NCBI GenBank assembly: GCA_964531295.1
Contig: CAZHHJ010000107.1
Location: 1-8,436 of the forward strand
DNA: 8,436 bases
Origin: JAAYJK01 sp964531295
Lineage (GTDB): Bacteria; Bacillota; Syntrophomonadia; Syntrophomonadales; Syntrophomonadaceae
Reading direction: 5' to 3'
Each line of letters begins with the position of its first letter. The first letter of the stretch is position 1. Shown in pieces: positions 1-5,401 of the stretch. The translations under genes and the position numbers were made by a program. Under the pieces are notes generated by a model. It did not search any database and was not told the DNA's origin. It was given only the letters and a program-made list of their open reading frames with translations.

Positions 1-512
1 GCTTTTACCATACAGGTTGAGTCTTTTCCCCATGAAACGGCTACCTTCCAGGGTGTCCCTTCCATCGCTGGATCTAGATAAGTATCTATAATATCTTTTA
101 TTACTCCATCCAACTTAGCAATATTATGTATGGTGGCTACTGCCGGCAAAGGCTCTTTTGCGCCAGCTGCTAAACTTAAACACCATGTGAGCTGCTCATC
201 ATATAAAGACCAGTCCTGATCCTCTATGTCTCTCGGGTCACACCATAATACCAGTTCAAAAAGATAGCTTATTCGTTCACGGAGTTCCACTATTCCCAAG
301 ACACCGATATCATGATCATTTTTGCCCTGAAGATATATTGTGTTATCACATTGCATCTTGGTAGGCAAAATACTCTTTCTGATTTCTTGAGTCTGGGCAT
401 CCCATTCCTCTTGTGTAAAAATGGGTGCCATTGCTCGAAGTGATAATATTCCCCGGCGGGTATCTTTGATGATTTGCTCGATACCGCTAAGATCAAATAA
501 GGTTTCTTCCAT
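1..512 (-). CDS. N-terminal part of a PAPS-reductase/DndC-like PP-loop ATPase (cut by the window edge)
   Basis: The frame is open for 170 codons from ATG at 512 to the window edge with no stop. The start is set by GAAAGGAG about 7 bases upstream. Residues 160-166 read SWGKDST, in the context PWKVAVSWGKDSTCMV. This is the PP-loop that binds the ATP pyrophosphate in adenine-nucleotide alpha-hydrolases (PAPS reductase, DndC, tRNA thiolases). The preceding IIDTYLD...PW resembles the segment before the loop in DndC-like sulfurtransferases. The family usually has SGGKDS, so Trp161 in place of the first Gly is notable. The roughly 155 residues before the loop are long for DndC; they are acidic, rich in Trp and Cys, and unrecognised. 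Family members activate sulfate or a carbonyl for sulfur transfer; DndC acts in DNA phosphorothioation. Which branch this is cannot be told without the C-terminal half, where Fe-S or zinc cysteines would be. It has its own promoter and operator upstream. Confidence 0.75.
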   Translation of the reverse strand, partial: MEETLFDLSGIEQIIKDTRRGILSLRAMAPIFTQEEWDAQTQEIRKSILPTKMQCDNTIYLQGKNDHDIGVLGIVELRERISYLFELVLWCDPRDIEDQDWSLYDEQLTWCLSLAAGAKEPLPAVATIHNIAKLDGVIKDIIDTYLDPAMEGTPWKVAVSWGKDSTCMVK

Positions 513-539
513 TTTTTCGCTCCTTTCTACCCGGCCAAA

Positions 540-556
540 GCCGGATTAATACCGGC
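540..556 (-). other. Small GC hairpin in the leader of the PP-loop gene
   Basis: GCCGG, a 7-base AT loop and CCGGC form a perfect 5-bp hairpin between the proposed start of transcription and the ribosome binding site. A further GGCC at 533-536 could pair alternatively with the GGCC at 554-557. It might modulate access to the AGGAG site just downstream, but no ligand-binding class is recognisable. Confidence 0.35.
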
Positions 557-601
557 CTAAGCCAAACAAAAAGGTTTTGAAAACTCGATAAATTAGGTAT
601 A

Positions 602-630
602 ATTATAGACAAGAGGTTCCTAAGCGTTAA
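602..630 (-). promoter_or_regulatory. SigA-type promoter for the PP-loop gene
   Basis: Read on the minus strand, TTAACG (630-625), a 17-base spacer and a perfect TATAAT (607-602) precede the gene by about 90 bases. The -10 and spacing are ideal; the -35 matches TTGACA at four of six positions. A start near 595 would give a leader of about 83 nt. It lies just downstream of the terminator at 697-740, so it restarts transcription after the DUF3006 gene. Confidence 0.6.
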
Positions 631-640
631 CTCAGGAACC
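615..640. promoter_or_regulatory. Operator-like 26-bp inverted repeat around the -35
   Basis: On the plus strand, GGTTCCTAAG (615-624) and CTCAGGAACC (631-640) are 10-bp arms with one mismatch around CGTTAA. That six-base centre is exactly the -35 hexamer of the minus-strand promoter, read in reverse. This is the geometry expected for a dimeric repressor that blocks RNA polymerase. The regulator is not obvious in the window. In RNA the same arms could fold as a 10-bp hairpin with one G-U pair. Confidence 0.55.
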
Positions 641-647
641 CCTCTCG

Positions 648-675
648 CCAGTAGGAAGTTGACTACAACTCCTGG
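648..675. repeat. Imperfect inverted repeat upstream of the promoter
   Basis: AGGA plus GTT (653-656 and 658-660) pair with AAC plus TCCT (667-673) around GACTAC, with one bulged A; CC and GG close the outside. It sits directly upstream of the -35 and could be a second regulator site, or part of a structured transcript together with the neighbouring repeats. Confidence 0.3.
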
Positions 676-696
676 TGCGACTGAAGTTTAATGTTT

Positions 697-740
697 CAAA
701 GAAATGGGCTAGTATTTAATTACTAGCCTATTTTCTTTGA
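697..740. terminator. Bidirectional intrinsic terminator after the DUF3006 gene
   Basis: GGCTAGTA (707-714) and TACTAGCC (721-728) form a perfect 8-bp stem around TTTAAT. The stem continues through an A-rich left flank (CAAAGAAAT) that pairs imperfectly with the T-rich right flank (TATTTTCTTTG). On the minus strand the stem is followed by CATTTCTTTG, so it can stop the metallo-beta-lactamase/DUF3006 transcript. The mirror-image flanks allow termination in both directions. Confidence 0.6.
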
Positions 741-848
741 TTGAGCTGGTGTACTAGGCTGGCTACCGCGATAAGGAAAAAGCCGCCTTAAGTGTACATG
801 AAATATTTGATCCTTATTTGCCTATATTTGCCTGTTAGCAAGAAATTG

Positions 849-1046
849 CTACTCAAACAAATCCTCCATCTTCCGCTCTATCTCCGCCTTCCGCCTAGCC
901 GTTTCATCTTGATCAACTGATAGACTTAACACAATCACATCCCCTTCTTTAGCTACTACTGGTAACCATGCCCGGGGAATGTCATAGAACTTCTCTGCAT
1001 ATTCAACTACAGCAATCTCGCCTTCAAAACGGTCGATAATAATCAT
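849..1046 (-). CDS. DUF3006 family small protein
   Basis: This 65-residue protein opens MIIIDRFEGEIAVVEY and continues through WLPVVAKEGDVIVLSLSVD to a charged helical tail (about residues 46-65, rich in E, R and K). The IIDRFEG..AVVE start and the LP...EGDV turn are typical of DUF3006, a small beta-rich domain of unknown function often encoded beside ComEC/Rec2-type metallo-beta-lactamase proteins. That is the case here: the start lies 12 bases after the stop of such a gene, so the two are surely co-transcribed and probably translationally coupled. AGGGAGAG upstream is an adequate ribosome binding site. No signal peptide or membrane segment is present, so it would stay in the cytoplasm while its partner is exported. 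What links them is not known. Confidence 0.85.
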   Translation of the reverse strand: MIIIDRFEGEIAVVEYAEKFYDIPRAWLPVVAKEGDVIVLSLSVDQDETARRKAEIERKMEDLFE

Positions 1047-1058
1047 GCCAATCTCTCC

Positions 1059-2480
1059 CTATGGCTTACACAATCCGCAGGGTGTATAGCCCTGACTGAC
1101 CGCTTCTTCCCTACTGTCAAAATACACCCTATTATCCGGTGCTGGCAATGATCTGCAAGTGGGCAGGTGGAACTTTTTGCTGTTTTTATTGCCGATATAC
1201 TTACCGGAATCAGCAGATGGAGCAGGTGCTACATTAATAGTAGGCTCTACCGTATTGGATGCTGGCGTTTTCACTGCGGATGGGGACTTGTTAATCGTAA
1301 TGCTAACTCCGTCACTAACAGCAATAATTGAACCATGTTCATCCGTCCGGTAAATTTTCGCTCCTGCATTCTGCAAACGTGCCAATGTTTCTGCACTCGG
1401 ATGACCGTATTTATTATCACTACCGACAGAGATAACTGCGAACTGTGGTTTAACCGCATTCAGAAACGCTGTCGTTGATGATGTATTGCTTCCATGGTGC
1501 CCAACTTTTAGCAGATCCGCCTGAGGATTAGAACCAGCACACAGCATTTCTGCTTCTGACAGTTCCTCTGCATCCCCGGTAAGCAGGTATCCGGTGTTCC
1601 CTAGTTCGATTTTCAGAACAGCACTATAGTTATTGAGATTATCATACTTAGCAGAATTAGGTGCAACGAAATAAGCATTAAACTCCTGTCCGACATCCAA
1701 GCTGACACCGGCTTTCGCTTCAGTCACCTTAAGCCCTTTGTTCTTGATTGCATCTATCATGTTTTCAAACGTTTTTGTTGTATGTGTAACCCGTGGCATA
1801 TAAAAACTGCCGACCTCAAAACCCCTAACTACATCTGCAATACCCCCGATATGATCGCCGTGGGGATGTGTCACAATAATTGCATCGAGTCGGGTAATAT
1901 TGTTCTTTTTCAAATATGAGATGACGGGTGAGCTGTTCTCCCCGGCATCAATCAGTATGTTTTTCCCGGATGAGAGTTCGATCAGGATAGAATCTCCCTG
2001 ACCCACATCAATAAAGTGTGCTGTCATAACTCCATTTTTCTGTGCGATAGCAGAACCTTTACTGCTTATCTCCACCCGGTAAGCTACTCCGTTCCAGTTT
2101 ACCGAGCAGTCCAAAGCCTCCCCAACAAACCGCAGCGGAACCATCGTTCTTCCCTGTATGATTTTTCCCGGCACGTCCAGTTCTACTGCCTGTGAGTTCC
2201 GATATGCGACTTTATTGCCAATCTGGAGACTAATATTAATTTCTCCTTTGGTTGCGGTAACTGTACTGGTATTGCCCTCCCAGACAACATTTGCCCCCAA
2301 GCTCTCAAAGATAGCCCGCAGCGGTACCAATGTACGTCCATTTTCAATTGTCGGTTCTACATCAAACTCTATTTGCTGACCATCAAGAAACACCGCAGGA
2401 GATGCAGCTTGTGCGAACCCTGCAAATAAACCCACCATCAGAATTACCAGTATTGCCAATAGGAATTTTTTTTGTTTCAT
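1059..2480 (-). CDS. Secreted ComEC/Rec2-like metallo-beta-lactamase protein with copper-amine-oxidase-N and Ada-like zinc domains
   Basis: The start chosen is ATG at 2480 (473 residues), because AAGGAGG lies 8 bases upstream; a TTG 27 bases earlier lies upstream of that site. Residues 1-25 are a signal peptide (KQKK, a hydrophobic run, AQA cleavage). Two copper-amine-oxidase-N type repeats follow at about 29-80 and 85-145 (GRTLVPLRAIFESLGA, then GRTMVPLRFVGEALDC), a domain often used for surface display in clostridia. The metallo-beta-lactamase domain (about 152-397) has FIDVGQGDS, THPHGDH (H205, H207, D209, H210), TGD (D303) and VGHHGS (H328), so its two-metal centre looks complete. A Pro/Ser/Thr-rich linker leads to a C-terminal Ada-like zinc motif (H438, C442, C468, C471). 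In ComEC this MBL domain is proposed to degrade one DNA strand. Here it is soluble and secreted, without the membrane channel. An extracellular nuclease or phosphodiesterase role is inference. Confidence 0.88.
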   Translation of the reverse strand: MKQKKFLLAILVILMVGLFAGFAQAASPAVFLDGQQIEFDVEPTIENGRTLVPLRAIFESLGANVVWEGNTSTVTATKGEINISLQIGNKVAYRNSQAVELDVPGKIIQGRTMVPLRFVGEALDCSVNWNGVAYRVEISSKGSAIAQKNGVMTAHFIDVGQGDSILIELSSGKNILIDAGENSSPVISYLKKNNITRLDAIIVTHPHGDHIGGIADVVRGFEVGSFYMPRVTHTTKTFENMIDAIKNKGLKVTEAKAGVSLDVGQEFNAYFVAPNSAKYDNLNNYSAVLKIELGNTGYLLTGDAEELSEAEMLCAGSNPQADLLKVGHHGSNTSSTTAFLNAVKPQFAVISVGSDNKYGHPSAETLARLQNAGAKIYRTDEHGSIIAVSDGVSITINKSPSAVKTPASNTVEPTINVAPAPSADSGKYIGNKNSKKFHLPTCRSLPAPDNRVYFDSREEAVSQGYTPCGLCKP

Positions 2481-2535
2481 TTCGGATACCTCCTTCTGAA
2501 TTATCAAGTTCTATATATCTTCCATAAAGTCCTGT

Positions 2536-2560
2536 GTGAAATCATAAATGGAAATTTCAC
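2536..2560. repeat. Short perfect inverted repeat in the metallo-beta-lactamase upstream region
   Basis: GTGAAAT (2536-2542) and ATTTCAC (2554-2560) are perfect 7-bp arms around an 11-base AT-rich centre, 56 bases upstream of the start at 2480. It could be an operator or leader hairpin. No convincing promoter could be placed beside it. Confidence 0.3.
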
Positions 2561-2570
2561 TATTATCGTA

Positions 2571-2652
2571 TACTTACCCCATTTACCGGGCAGTGTTGTC
2601 CTGAAAACAAATACTCTATTTTAAAACGAGTATTTACCCTGCTAGCCGGACA
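2571..2652. repeat. Direct repeat pair 60 bp apart flanking a perfect inverted repeat
   Basis: TACCC, six bases, CCGG, one base, CA occurs at 2575-2592 and again at 2635-2652. The 22-base units around them agree at 15 positions. Between them AAATACTC (2609-2616) and GAGTATTT (2628-2635) form a perfect 8-bp inverted repeat with an AT-rich centre. The 60-bp spacing puts the repeats on the same face of the helix. They lie upstream of the metallo-beta-lactamase gene and may bind its regulator. Confidence 0.4.
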
Positions 2653-2676
2653 CCAAACAAAAAAAGCATCTATAAA

Positions 2677-2700
2677 TAAAAAATCTCCCCGAAGGGAGAT
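2677..2700 (-). terminator. UUCG-capped intrinsic terminator
   Basis: A perfect 7-bp stem (ATCTCCC/GGGAGAT) with the very stable TTCG tetraloop is followed on the minus strand by TTTTTATTT. It would end the candidate RNA, and any readthrough from the gene at 2848, before the metallo-beta-lactamase gene. Confidence 0.7.
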
Positions 2701-2705
2701 CGTTC

Positions 2706-2728
2706 CCGGCGTAAATCGCCGGATTTTT
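2706..2728 (+). terminator. Possible plus-strand terminator (hairpin plus T-run)
   Basis: CCGGCG-TAAAT-CGCCGG followed by ATTTTT looks like a terminator when read on the plus strand. No plus-strand gene precedes it, so it more likely matters as the middle hairpin of the minus-strand RNA. It could protect against antisense transcription. Confidence 0.3.
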
Positions 2729-2758
2729 AATGTCTCGTAAATCGAGCCCTTAATTTTG

Positions 2759-2788
2759 TTTATAAAAAAAGCCTCACTCTAAAATCAA
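2759..2788 (-). promoter_or_regulatory. Promoter candidate embedded in a terminator
   Basis: On the minus strand TTGATT (2788-2783), 18 bases and TATAAA (2764-2759) form a good SigA-like promoter. The -35 lies at the tip of the terminator hairpin that closes the gene at 2848, and the -10 directly follows its T-run. Transcription would start near 2752, just ahead of the three hairpins at 2746-2683. Confidence 0.45.
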
Positions 2789-2802
2789 TTTTAAGTGAGG
2801 CT
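2763..2802 (-). terminator. Strong intrinsic terminator of the conjugation-gene block
   Basis: AGCCTCACT (2770-2778) pairs with AGTGAGGCT (2794-2802). The stem continues through TAAAAT/ATTTTA with one bulged base. On the minus strand seven T residues follow (2769-2763). It stands 45 bases after the stop of the gene at 2848 and is the best terminator in the window. Confidence 0.88.
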
Positions 2803-2847
2803 CTTATGTTATTATATAATCTTTCTGCGGTTCTGTCTAAATAAGGT

Positions 2848-3525
2848 TTAGTCAACATCAGTCAATATTCTTAACCGGCCTTCGTTCATATATTTTAAAG
2901 TCTCTAAGTCATCGTCCGTTGTGTAGTATATGGGCTTGTTAAGGCTTAGGGCTTCTAGTTTATATGATAATAATGTTATCGATTCTTCCGCAGGTGCTAT
3001 GACTATCAATCCTTGCAGACCCATGGTTTCGGTTAATAATGATTTCATCCTGGTGTCATCTTCACGGGGTGCCCATAGTCCGAATCGCTGCCCTTCAATT
3101 AGTATTTCGGCTATTAACAATTGAAAGCCGCTCAAAAGCTTCCAGGCGTCTAGTAGATGTCCTCGCATGAAGAAGAATTCGTTGGCTATGATGTATTCCT
3201 GCGCTCGATTGATACTTAGCTTGGGTGGCAGGTATCGGGTTACCCTGGCTCCGTTTTCACTTAAAGAATAACCGATGATGGGGATCTCTTTATCTTTGCA
3301 GTATATTTCATATCTGACTAGAAAGTCCTTTTGAGCTAACTCGTTTAGCTTTTTTCGACCTGTTCTATTGCCGCTGCCAAATAAGCTGTTGACTATCTGA
3401 TCGACTTCCAAGAAGTAATGCTTGCCTACAAATTCTATTATCGGCCGGCCCCATTTGGGTAGTTCATAAATGTATGGCTCTGGTTCTTTTTGTATCATTT
3501 TAATTGGTTCACAACCATTGATCAT
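2848..3525 (-). CDS. Winged-helix protein, replication-relaxation-like (short)
   Basis: The start ATG at 3525 gives 225 residues. A GTG at 3537 is in frame but lies one base from the AAGGA site, too close to use. Residues 25-100 look like a winged helix: IIEFVGKHYFLEVDQIVNSLF, then RKKLNELAQKDFLVRYEI as recognition helix and wing, then GYSLSENGARVTRYL. The pattern 'helix, relearn partner, then YxLtxxG' matches replication-relaxation family proteins. The remainder is an alpha/beta domain (LLIAEILIEG, GLIVIAPAEESITLLSYKL) resembling the C-terminal part of that family but shorter. It follows the coupling ATPase gene by 58 bases and ends at the operon terminator. A DNA-binding accessory role in transfer or replication initiation is inference. 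The fold call is moderate; the exact function is unknown. Confidence 0.7.
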   Translation of the reverse strand: MINGCEPIKMIQKEPEPYIYELPKWGRPIIEFVGKHYFLEVDQIVNSLFGSGNRTGRKKLNELAQKDFLVRYEIYCKDKEIPIIGYSLSENGARVTRYLPPKLSINRAQEYIIANEFFFMRGHLLDAWKLLSGFQLLIAEILIEGQRFGLWAPREDDTRMKSLLTETMGLQGLIVIAPAEESITLLSYKLEALSLNKPIYYTTDDDLETLKYMNEGRLRILTDVD

Positions 3526-3583
3526 GTTTACTTTCACTTCCTTTTTTAAATTATATTATGTTTTCACCCTGCCAAGCAATATC

Positions 3584-5401
3584 CTAGGATATAATTCGGT
3601 GGTGCTCTAATTTGGTAAGTTCTTTGTTTATCCGGGCCTGGAATGTCCACGGTTCTTCAAATTTGCCAAGTATCGGTTCGGCGTTACGGCCATTATTGAC
3701 GACTTTGACTAGACCATGCCAGGGTGGGGTCTCCAATACGTCTGTGTAGGTGAAACGCCTGATGTCTTTGTCGACTTCAGCGTATGAATCGGGTATGACG
3801 CTAAATCGCTTTTTGGTTACTCGTACTTCTTTGTCTTTGTTCTCGCCTAGTAACTCTGATACGAGTTTGGCGTCTTTGGATGATTCGATGCCGATTACTA
3901 TCTTGTTACGGCAGCCGTTAATAATTATCTCTCGCATCGCCTGGCCTTGTTTGCCTTTTTCTAGTTGTGATGGACCCTGGATCGTGAACGTGCAAGCACA
4001 ACGATATTTCCTGCCCATGTTTAATAGGTTTTCGAGTTCGGGATTGAAGTATGCCGGCAGTTCATCAATATATAAATAATGGGGTATGCGCGTAAACTCG
4101 GTTCCGGGCCTTCTGAAAACGGCATTCTGGATGTGCATTATCAAAAACTGGCCGAAGGTTTTGCTCATGTGGCCCATCTTGCCTAATGCGGTATTGATTA
4201 ATAAGACGCCACCTTCGTTCATGTGCTTGTCTAAATCAATATCGGATTTGCCTACCAGTACGTTGTATATCGTGTCGTTGGCCAGTAAGTCTGATATCTG
4301 CATCCTTAAACCCATAGCGAATTGATGTAGCTTGTCTTTGTTCTTGCCAAATGCTTCTTTTTGGAAGTAGGTGGTCACTATGTCTTGGCCAAAGATTCTG
4401 ACGTATTCGTCTACGTCTGTCTGGACTCCTTCTATGTCCATCAGTGAGTTATATACATCCAGCATGGTGAGATCATTGCCCCGTAATCGTTTCAACAGCA
4501 TCATGGTGTTTTTAGCGTGAAGTTCCTGTGCCTGGGCAAAAAACGCTTCCTGCTCTCCGAAGGTTGCTCTTAACACCGTTCTCATTATTTCTGCAACGAT
4601 GATTGGTTCGCCTTCTAATGGATTGAATTTGCAGGTGTCGGGATCATCCAGGTCGATTATAGTAAATGGGATTTCTAGTGTTTTACACCAGTCCCGTACC
4701 GTATGACAAAATTCTGCGTCGGGAGCTACTATGGTTATGCCTAGCTGCTGGCCGTTTTTGTAGCTGACCAGATCTTGCCAGACCGAGGGCTGTAATACGG
4801 CTGATGTTTTACCGGTACCCGTGGACCCTATTAATAGTGTATGCAAGTATCGGTCTTTACCGCTTATTCCTATTTTCCGGCTCGGGTTGCTGGCCTTACG
4901 ACATAACTCTACCGAGGGGTGGGTTATTTCTTCGTTGTCTAAATCGGTTTTTGCCCTATGCGGTATTGAAATGTTTAGGCCGCTTAATACTGATTCTGCT
5001 TGGTCTTGGATATGACTCTTGTAAAACATATTGAAAAATATTGCCCCGAATAATAAGGTTGCACAATATAGTCTGGCTACTGATGCGCCTGCAGATGCTA
5101 GTTGCGGCGATAGGTTAGTATACCCTGCCGCCAGTAACGGTGCTGAATAAATGGCGATAATAATTATTCCTACGGTGCCCAGAGTCCTTATCTGCTTTAA
5201 TATAATGGATAATATAACTGCACTTACAAACAAGATCAGTAACCAAATCGTCGCAACGGGGGTCATGGTTATAACTGTGGTTCCAAATAACACGACTGCT
5301 GCCCCAAGTACAATTATATTGAATGATTGCCCAAAATTAATTTCTACAGCGATGCGTCCTCCCCCCTTTGCTCTGTGTAGTTTCGTAATGCCTGTGCCCA
5401 T
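3584..5401 (-). CDS. VirD4/TraG-type type IV coupling protein ATPase
   Basis: This 605-residue protein is the coupling ATPase that brings the relaxase-DNA complex to a type IV secretion channel. Four hydrophobic segments at about 28-46, 49-68, 74-93 and 105-126 anchor it. Walker A is GSTGTGKTS (192-200). Walker B is YLYIDELPA (D446, E447), followed by LLNMGRKYRCACTFTIQGPSQLEK, which corresponds to the TraM/TraD recognition region. Length and order fit VirD4/TraG, with four membrane segments where two are usual. The first 58 bases overlap the upstream gene. The start is unsure: ATG 5401 has only a weak AGGG upstream, while a far better AAGGGGGGAGGA lies within codons 12-15 and has no ATG, GTG or TTG at the right distance; ATC (codon 17) or ATT (codon 21) would be non-standard. 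The mature protein may therefore begin close to INFGQSFNI. No relaxase is in view. Confidence 0.9.
   Translation of the reverse strand: MGTGITKLHRAKGGGRIAVEINFGQSFNIIVLGAAVVLFGTTVITMTPVATIWLLILFVSAVILSIILKQIRTLGTVGIIIIAIYSAPLLAAGYTNLSPQLASAGASVARLYCATLLFGAIFFNMFYKSHIQDQAESVLSGLNISIPHRAKTDLDNEEITHPSVELCRKASNPSRKIGISGKDRYLHTLLIGSTGTGKTSAVLQPSVWQDLVSYKNGQQLGITIVAPDAEFCHTVRDWCKTLEIPFTIIDLDDPDTCKFNPLEGEPIIVAEIMRTVLRATFGEQEAFFAQAQELHAKNTMMLLKRLRGNDLTMLDVYNSLMDIEGVQTDVDEYVRIFGQDIVTTYFQKEAFGKNKDKLHQFAMGLRMQISDLLANDTIYNVLVGKSDIDLDKHMNEGGVLLINTALGKMGHMSKTFGQFLIMHIQNAVFRRPGTEFTRIPHYLYIDELPAYFNPELENLLNMGRKYRCACTFTIQGPSQLEKGKQGQAMREIIINGCRNKIVIGIESSKDAKLVSELLGENKDKEVRVTKKRFSVIPDSYAEVDKDIRRFTYTDVLETPPWHGLVKVVNNGRNAEPILGKFEEPWTFQARINKELTKLEHHRIIS

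Larger units (their letters stand above)
2676..2752 (-). ncRNA. Candidate small RNA of about 75 nt with three hairpins, unassigned
   Basis: On the minus strand three hairpins follow one another. The first is CTCG-ATTTA-CGAG (2746-2734), the second CCGGCG-ATTTA-CGCCGG (2722-2706), and the third ATCTCCC-TTCG-GGGAGAT (2700-2683), followed by a T-run. The first two share the same loop in an identical nine-base context (CGATTTACG), 26 bases apart. The third is a UUCG-capped intrinsic terminator. A promoter candidate lies immediately upstream (2788-2759), so the unit has a start, a structured body and a stop, with no reading frame. It could equally be an attenuated leader of the downstream metallo-beta-lactamase gene. 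It matches no RNA family I recognise. Confidence 0.45.

Noticed and set aside
290..496. 68-codon minus-strand frame (MILAVSSKSSKIP...)
   Set aside because: It overlaps the PP-loop gene in another frame, lacks a ribosome binding site, and resembles no protein.
577..603. Plus-strand promoter TTGAAA/TATAAT
   Set aside because: The spacer is only 15 bases and no plus-strand gene follows. The minus-strand promoter using the overlapping AT-rich stretch has ideal spacing.
815..833. Tandem TATTTGCCT repeat, 10-bp period
   Set aside because: Only two copies in AT-rich DNA downstream of a stop codon; no functional context.
3550..3580. Promoter TTGCTT-18-TATAAT before the short winged-helix gene
   Set aside because: The transcript would start at or inside the ribosome binding site, leaving almost no leader; co-transcription with the ATPase gene is simpler.
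3750..4079. 109-codon plus-strand frame
   Set aside because: It lies wholly inside the coupling ATPase gene on the opposite strand and shows no domain or start signal.
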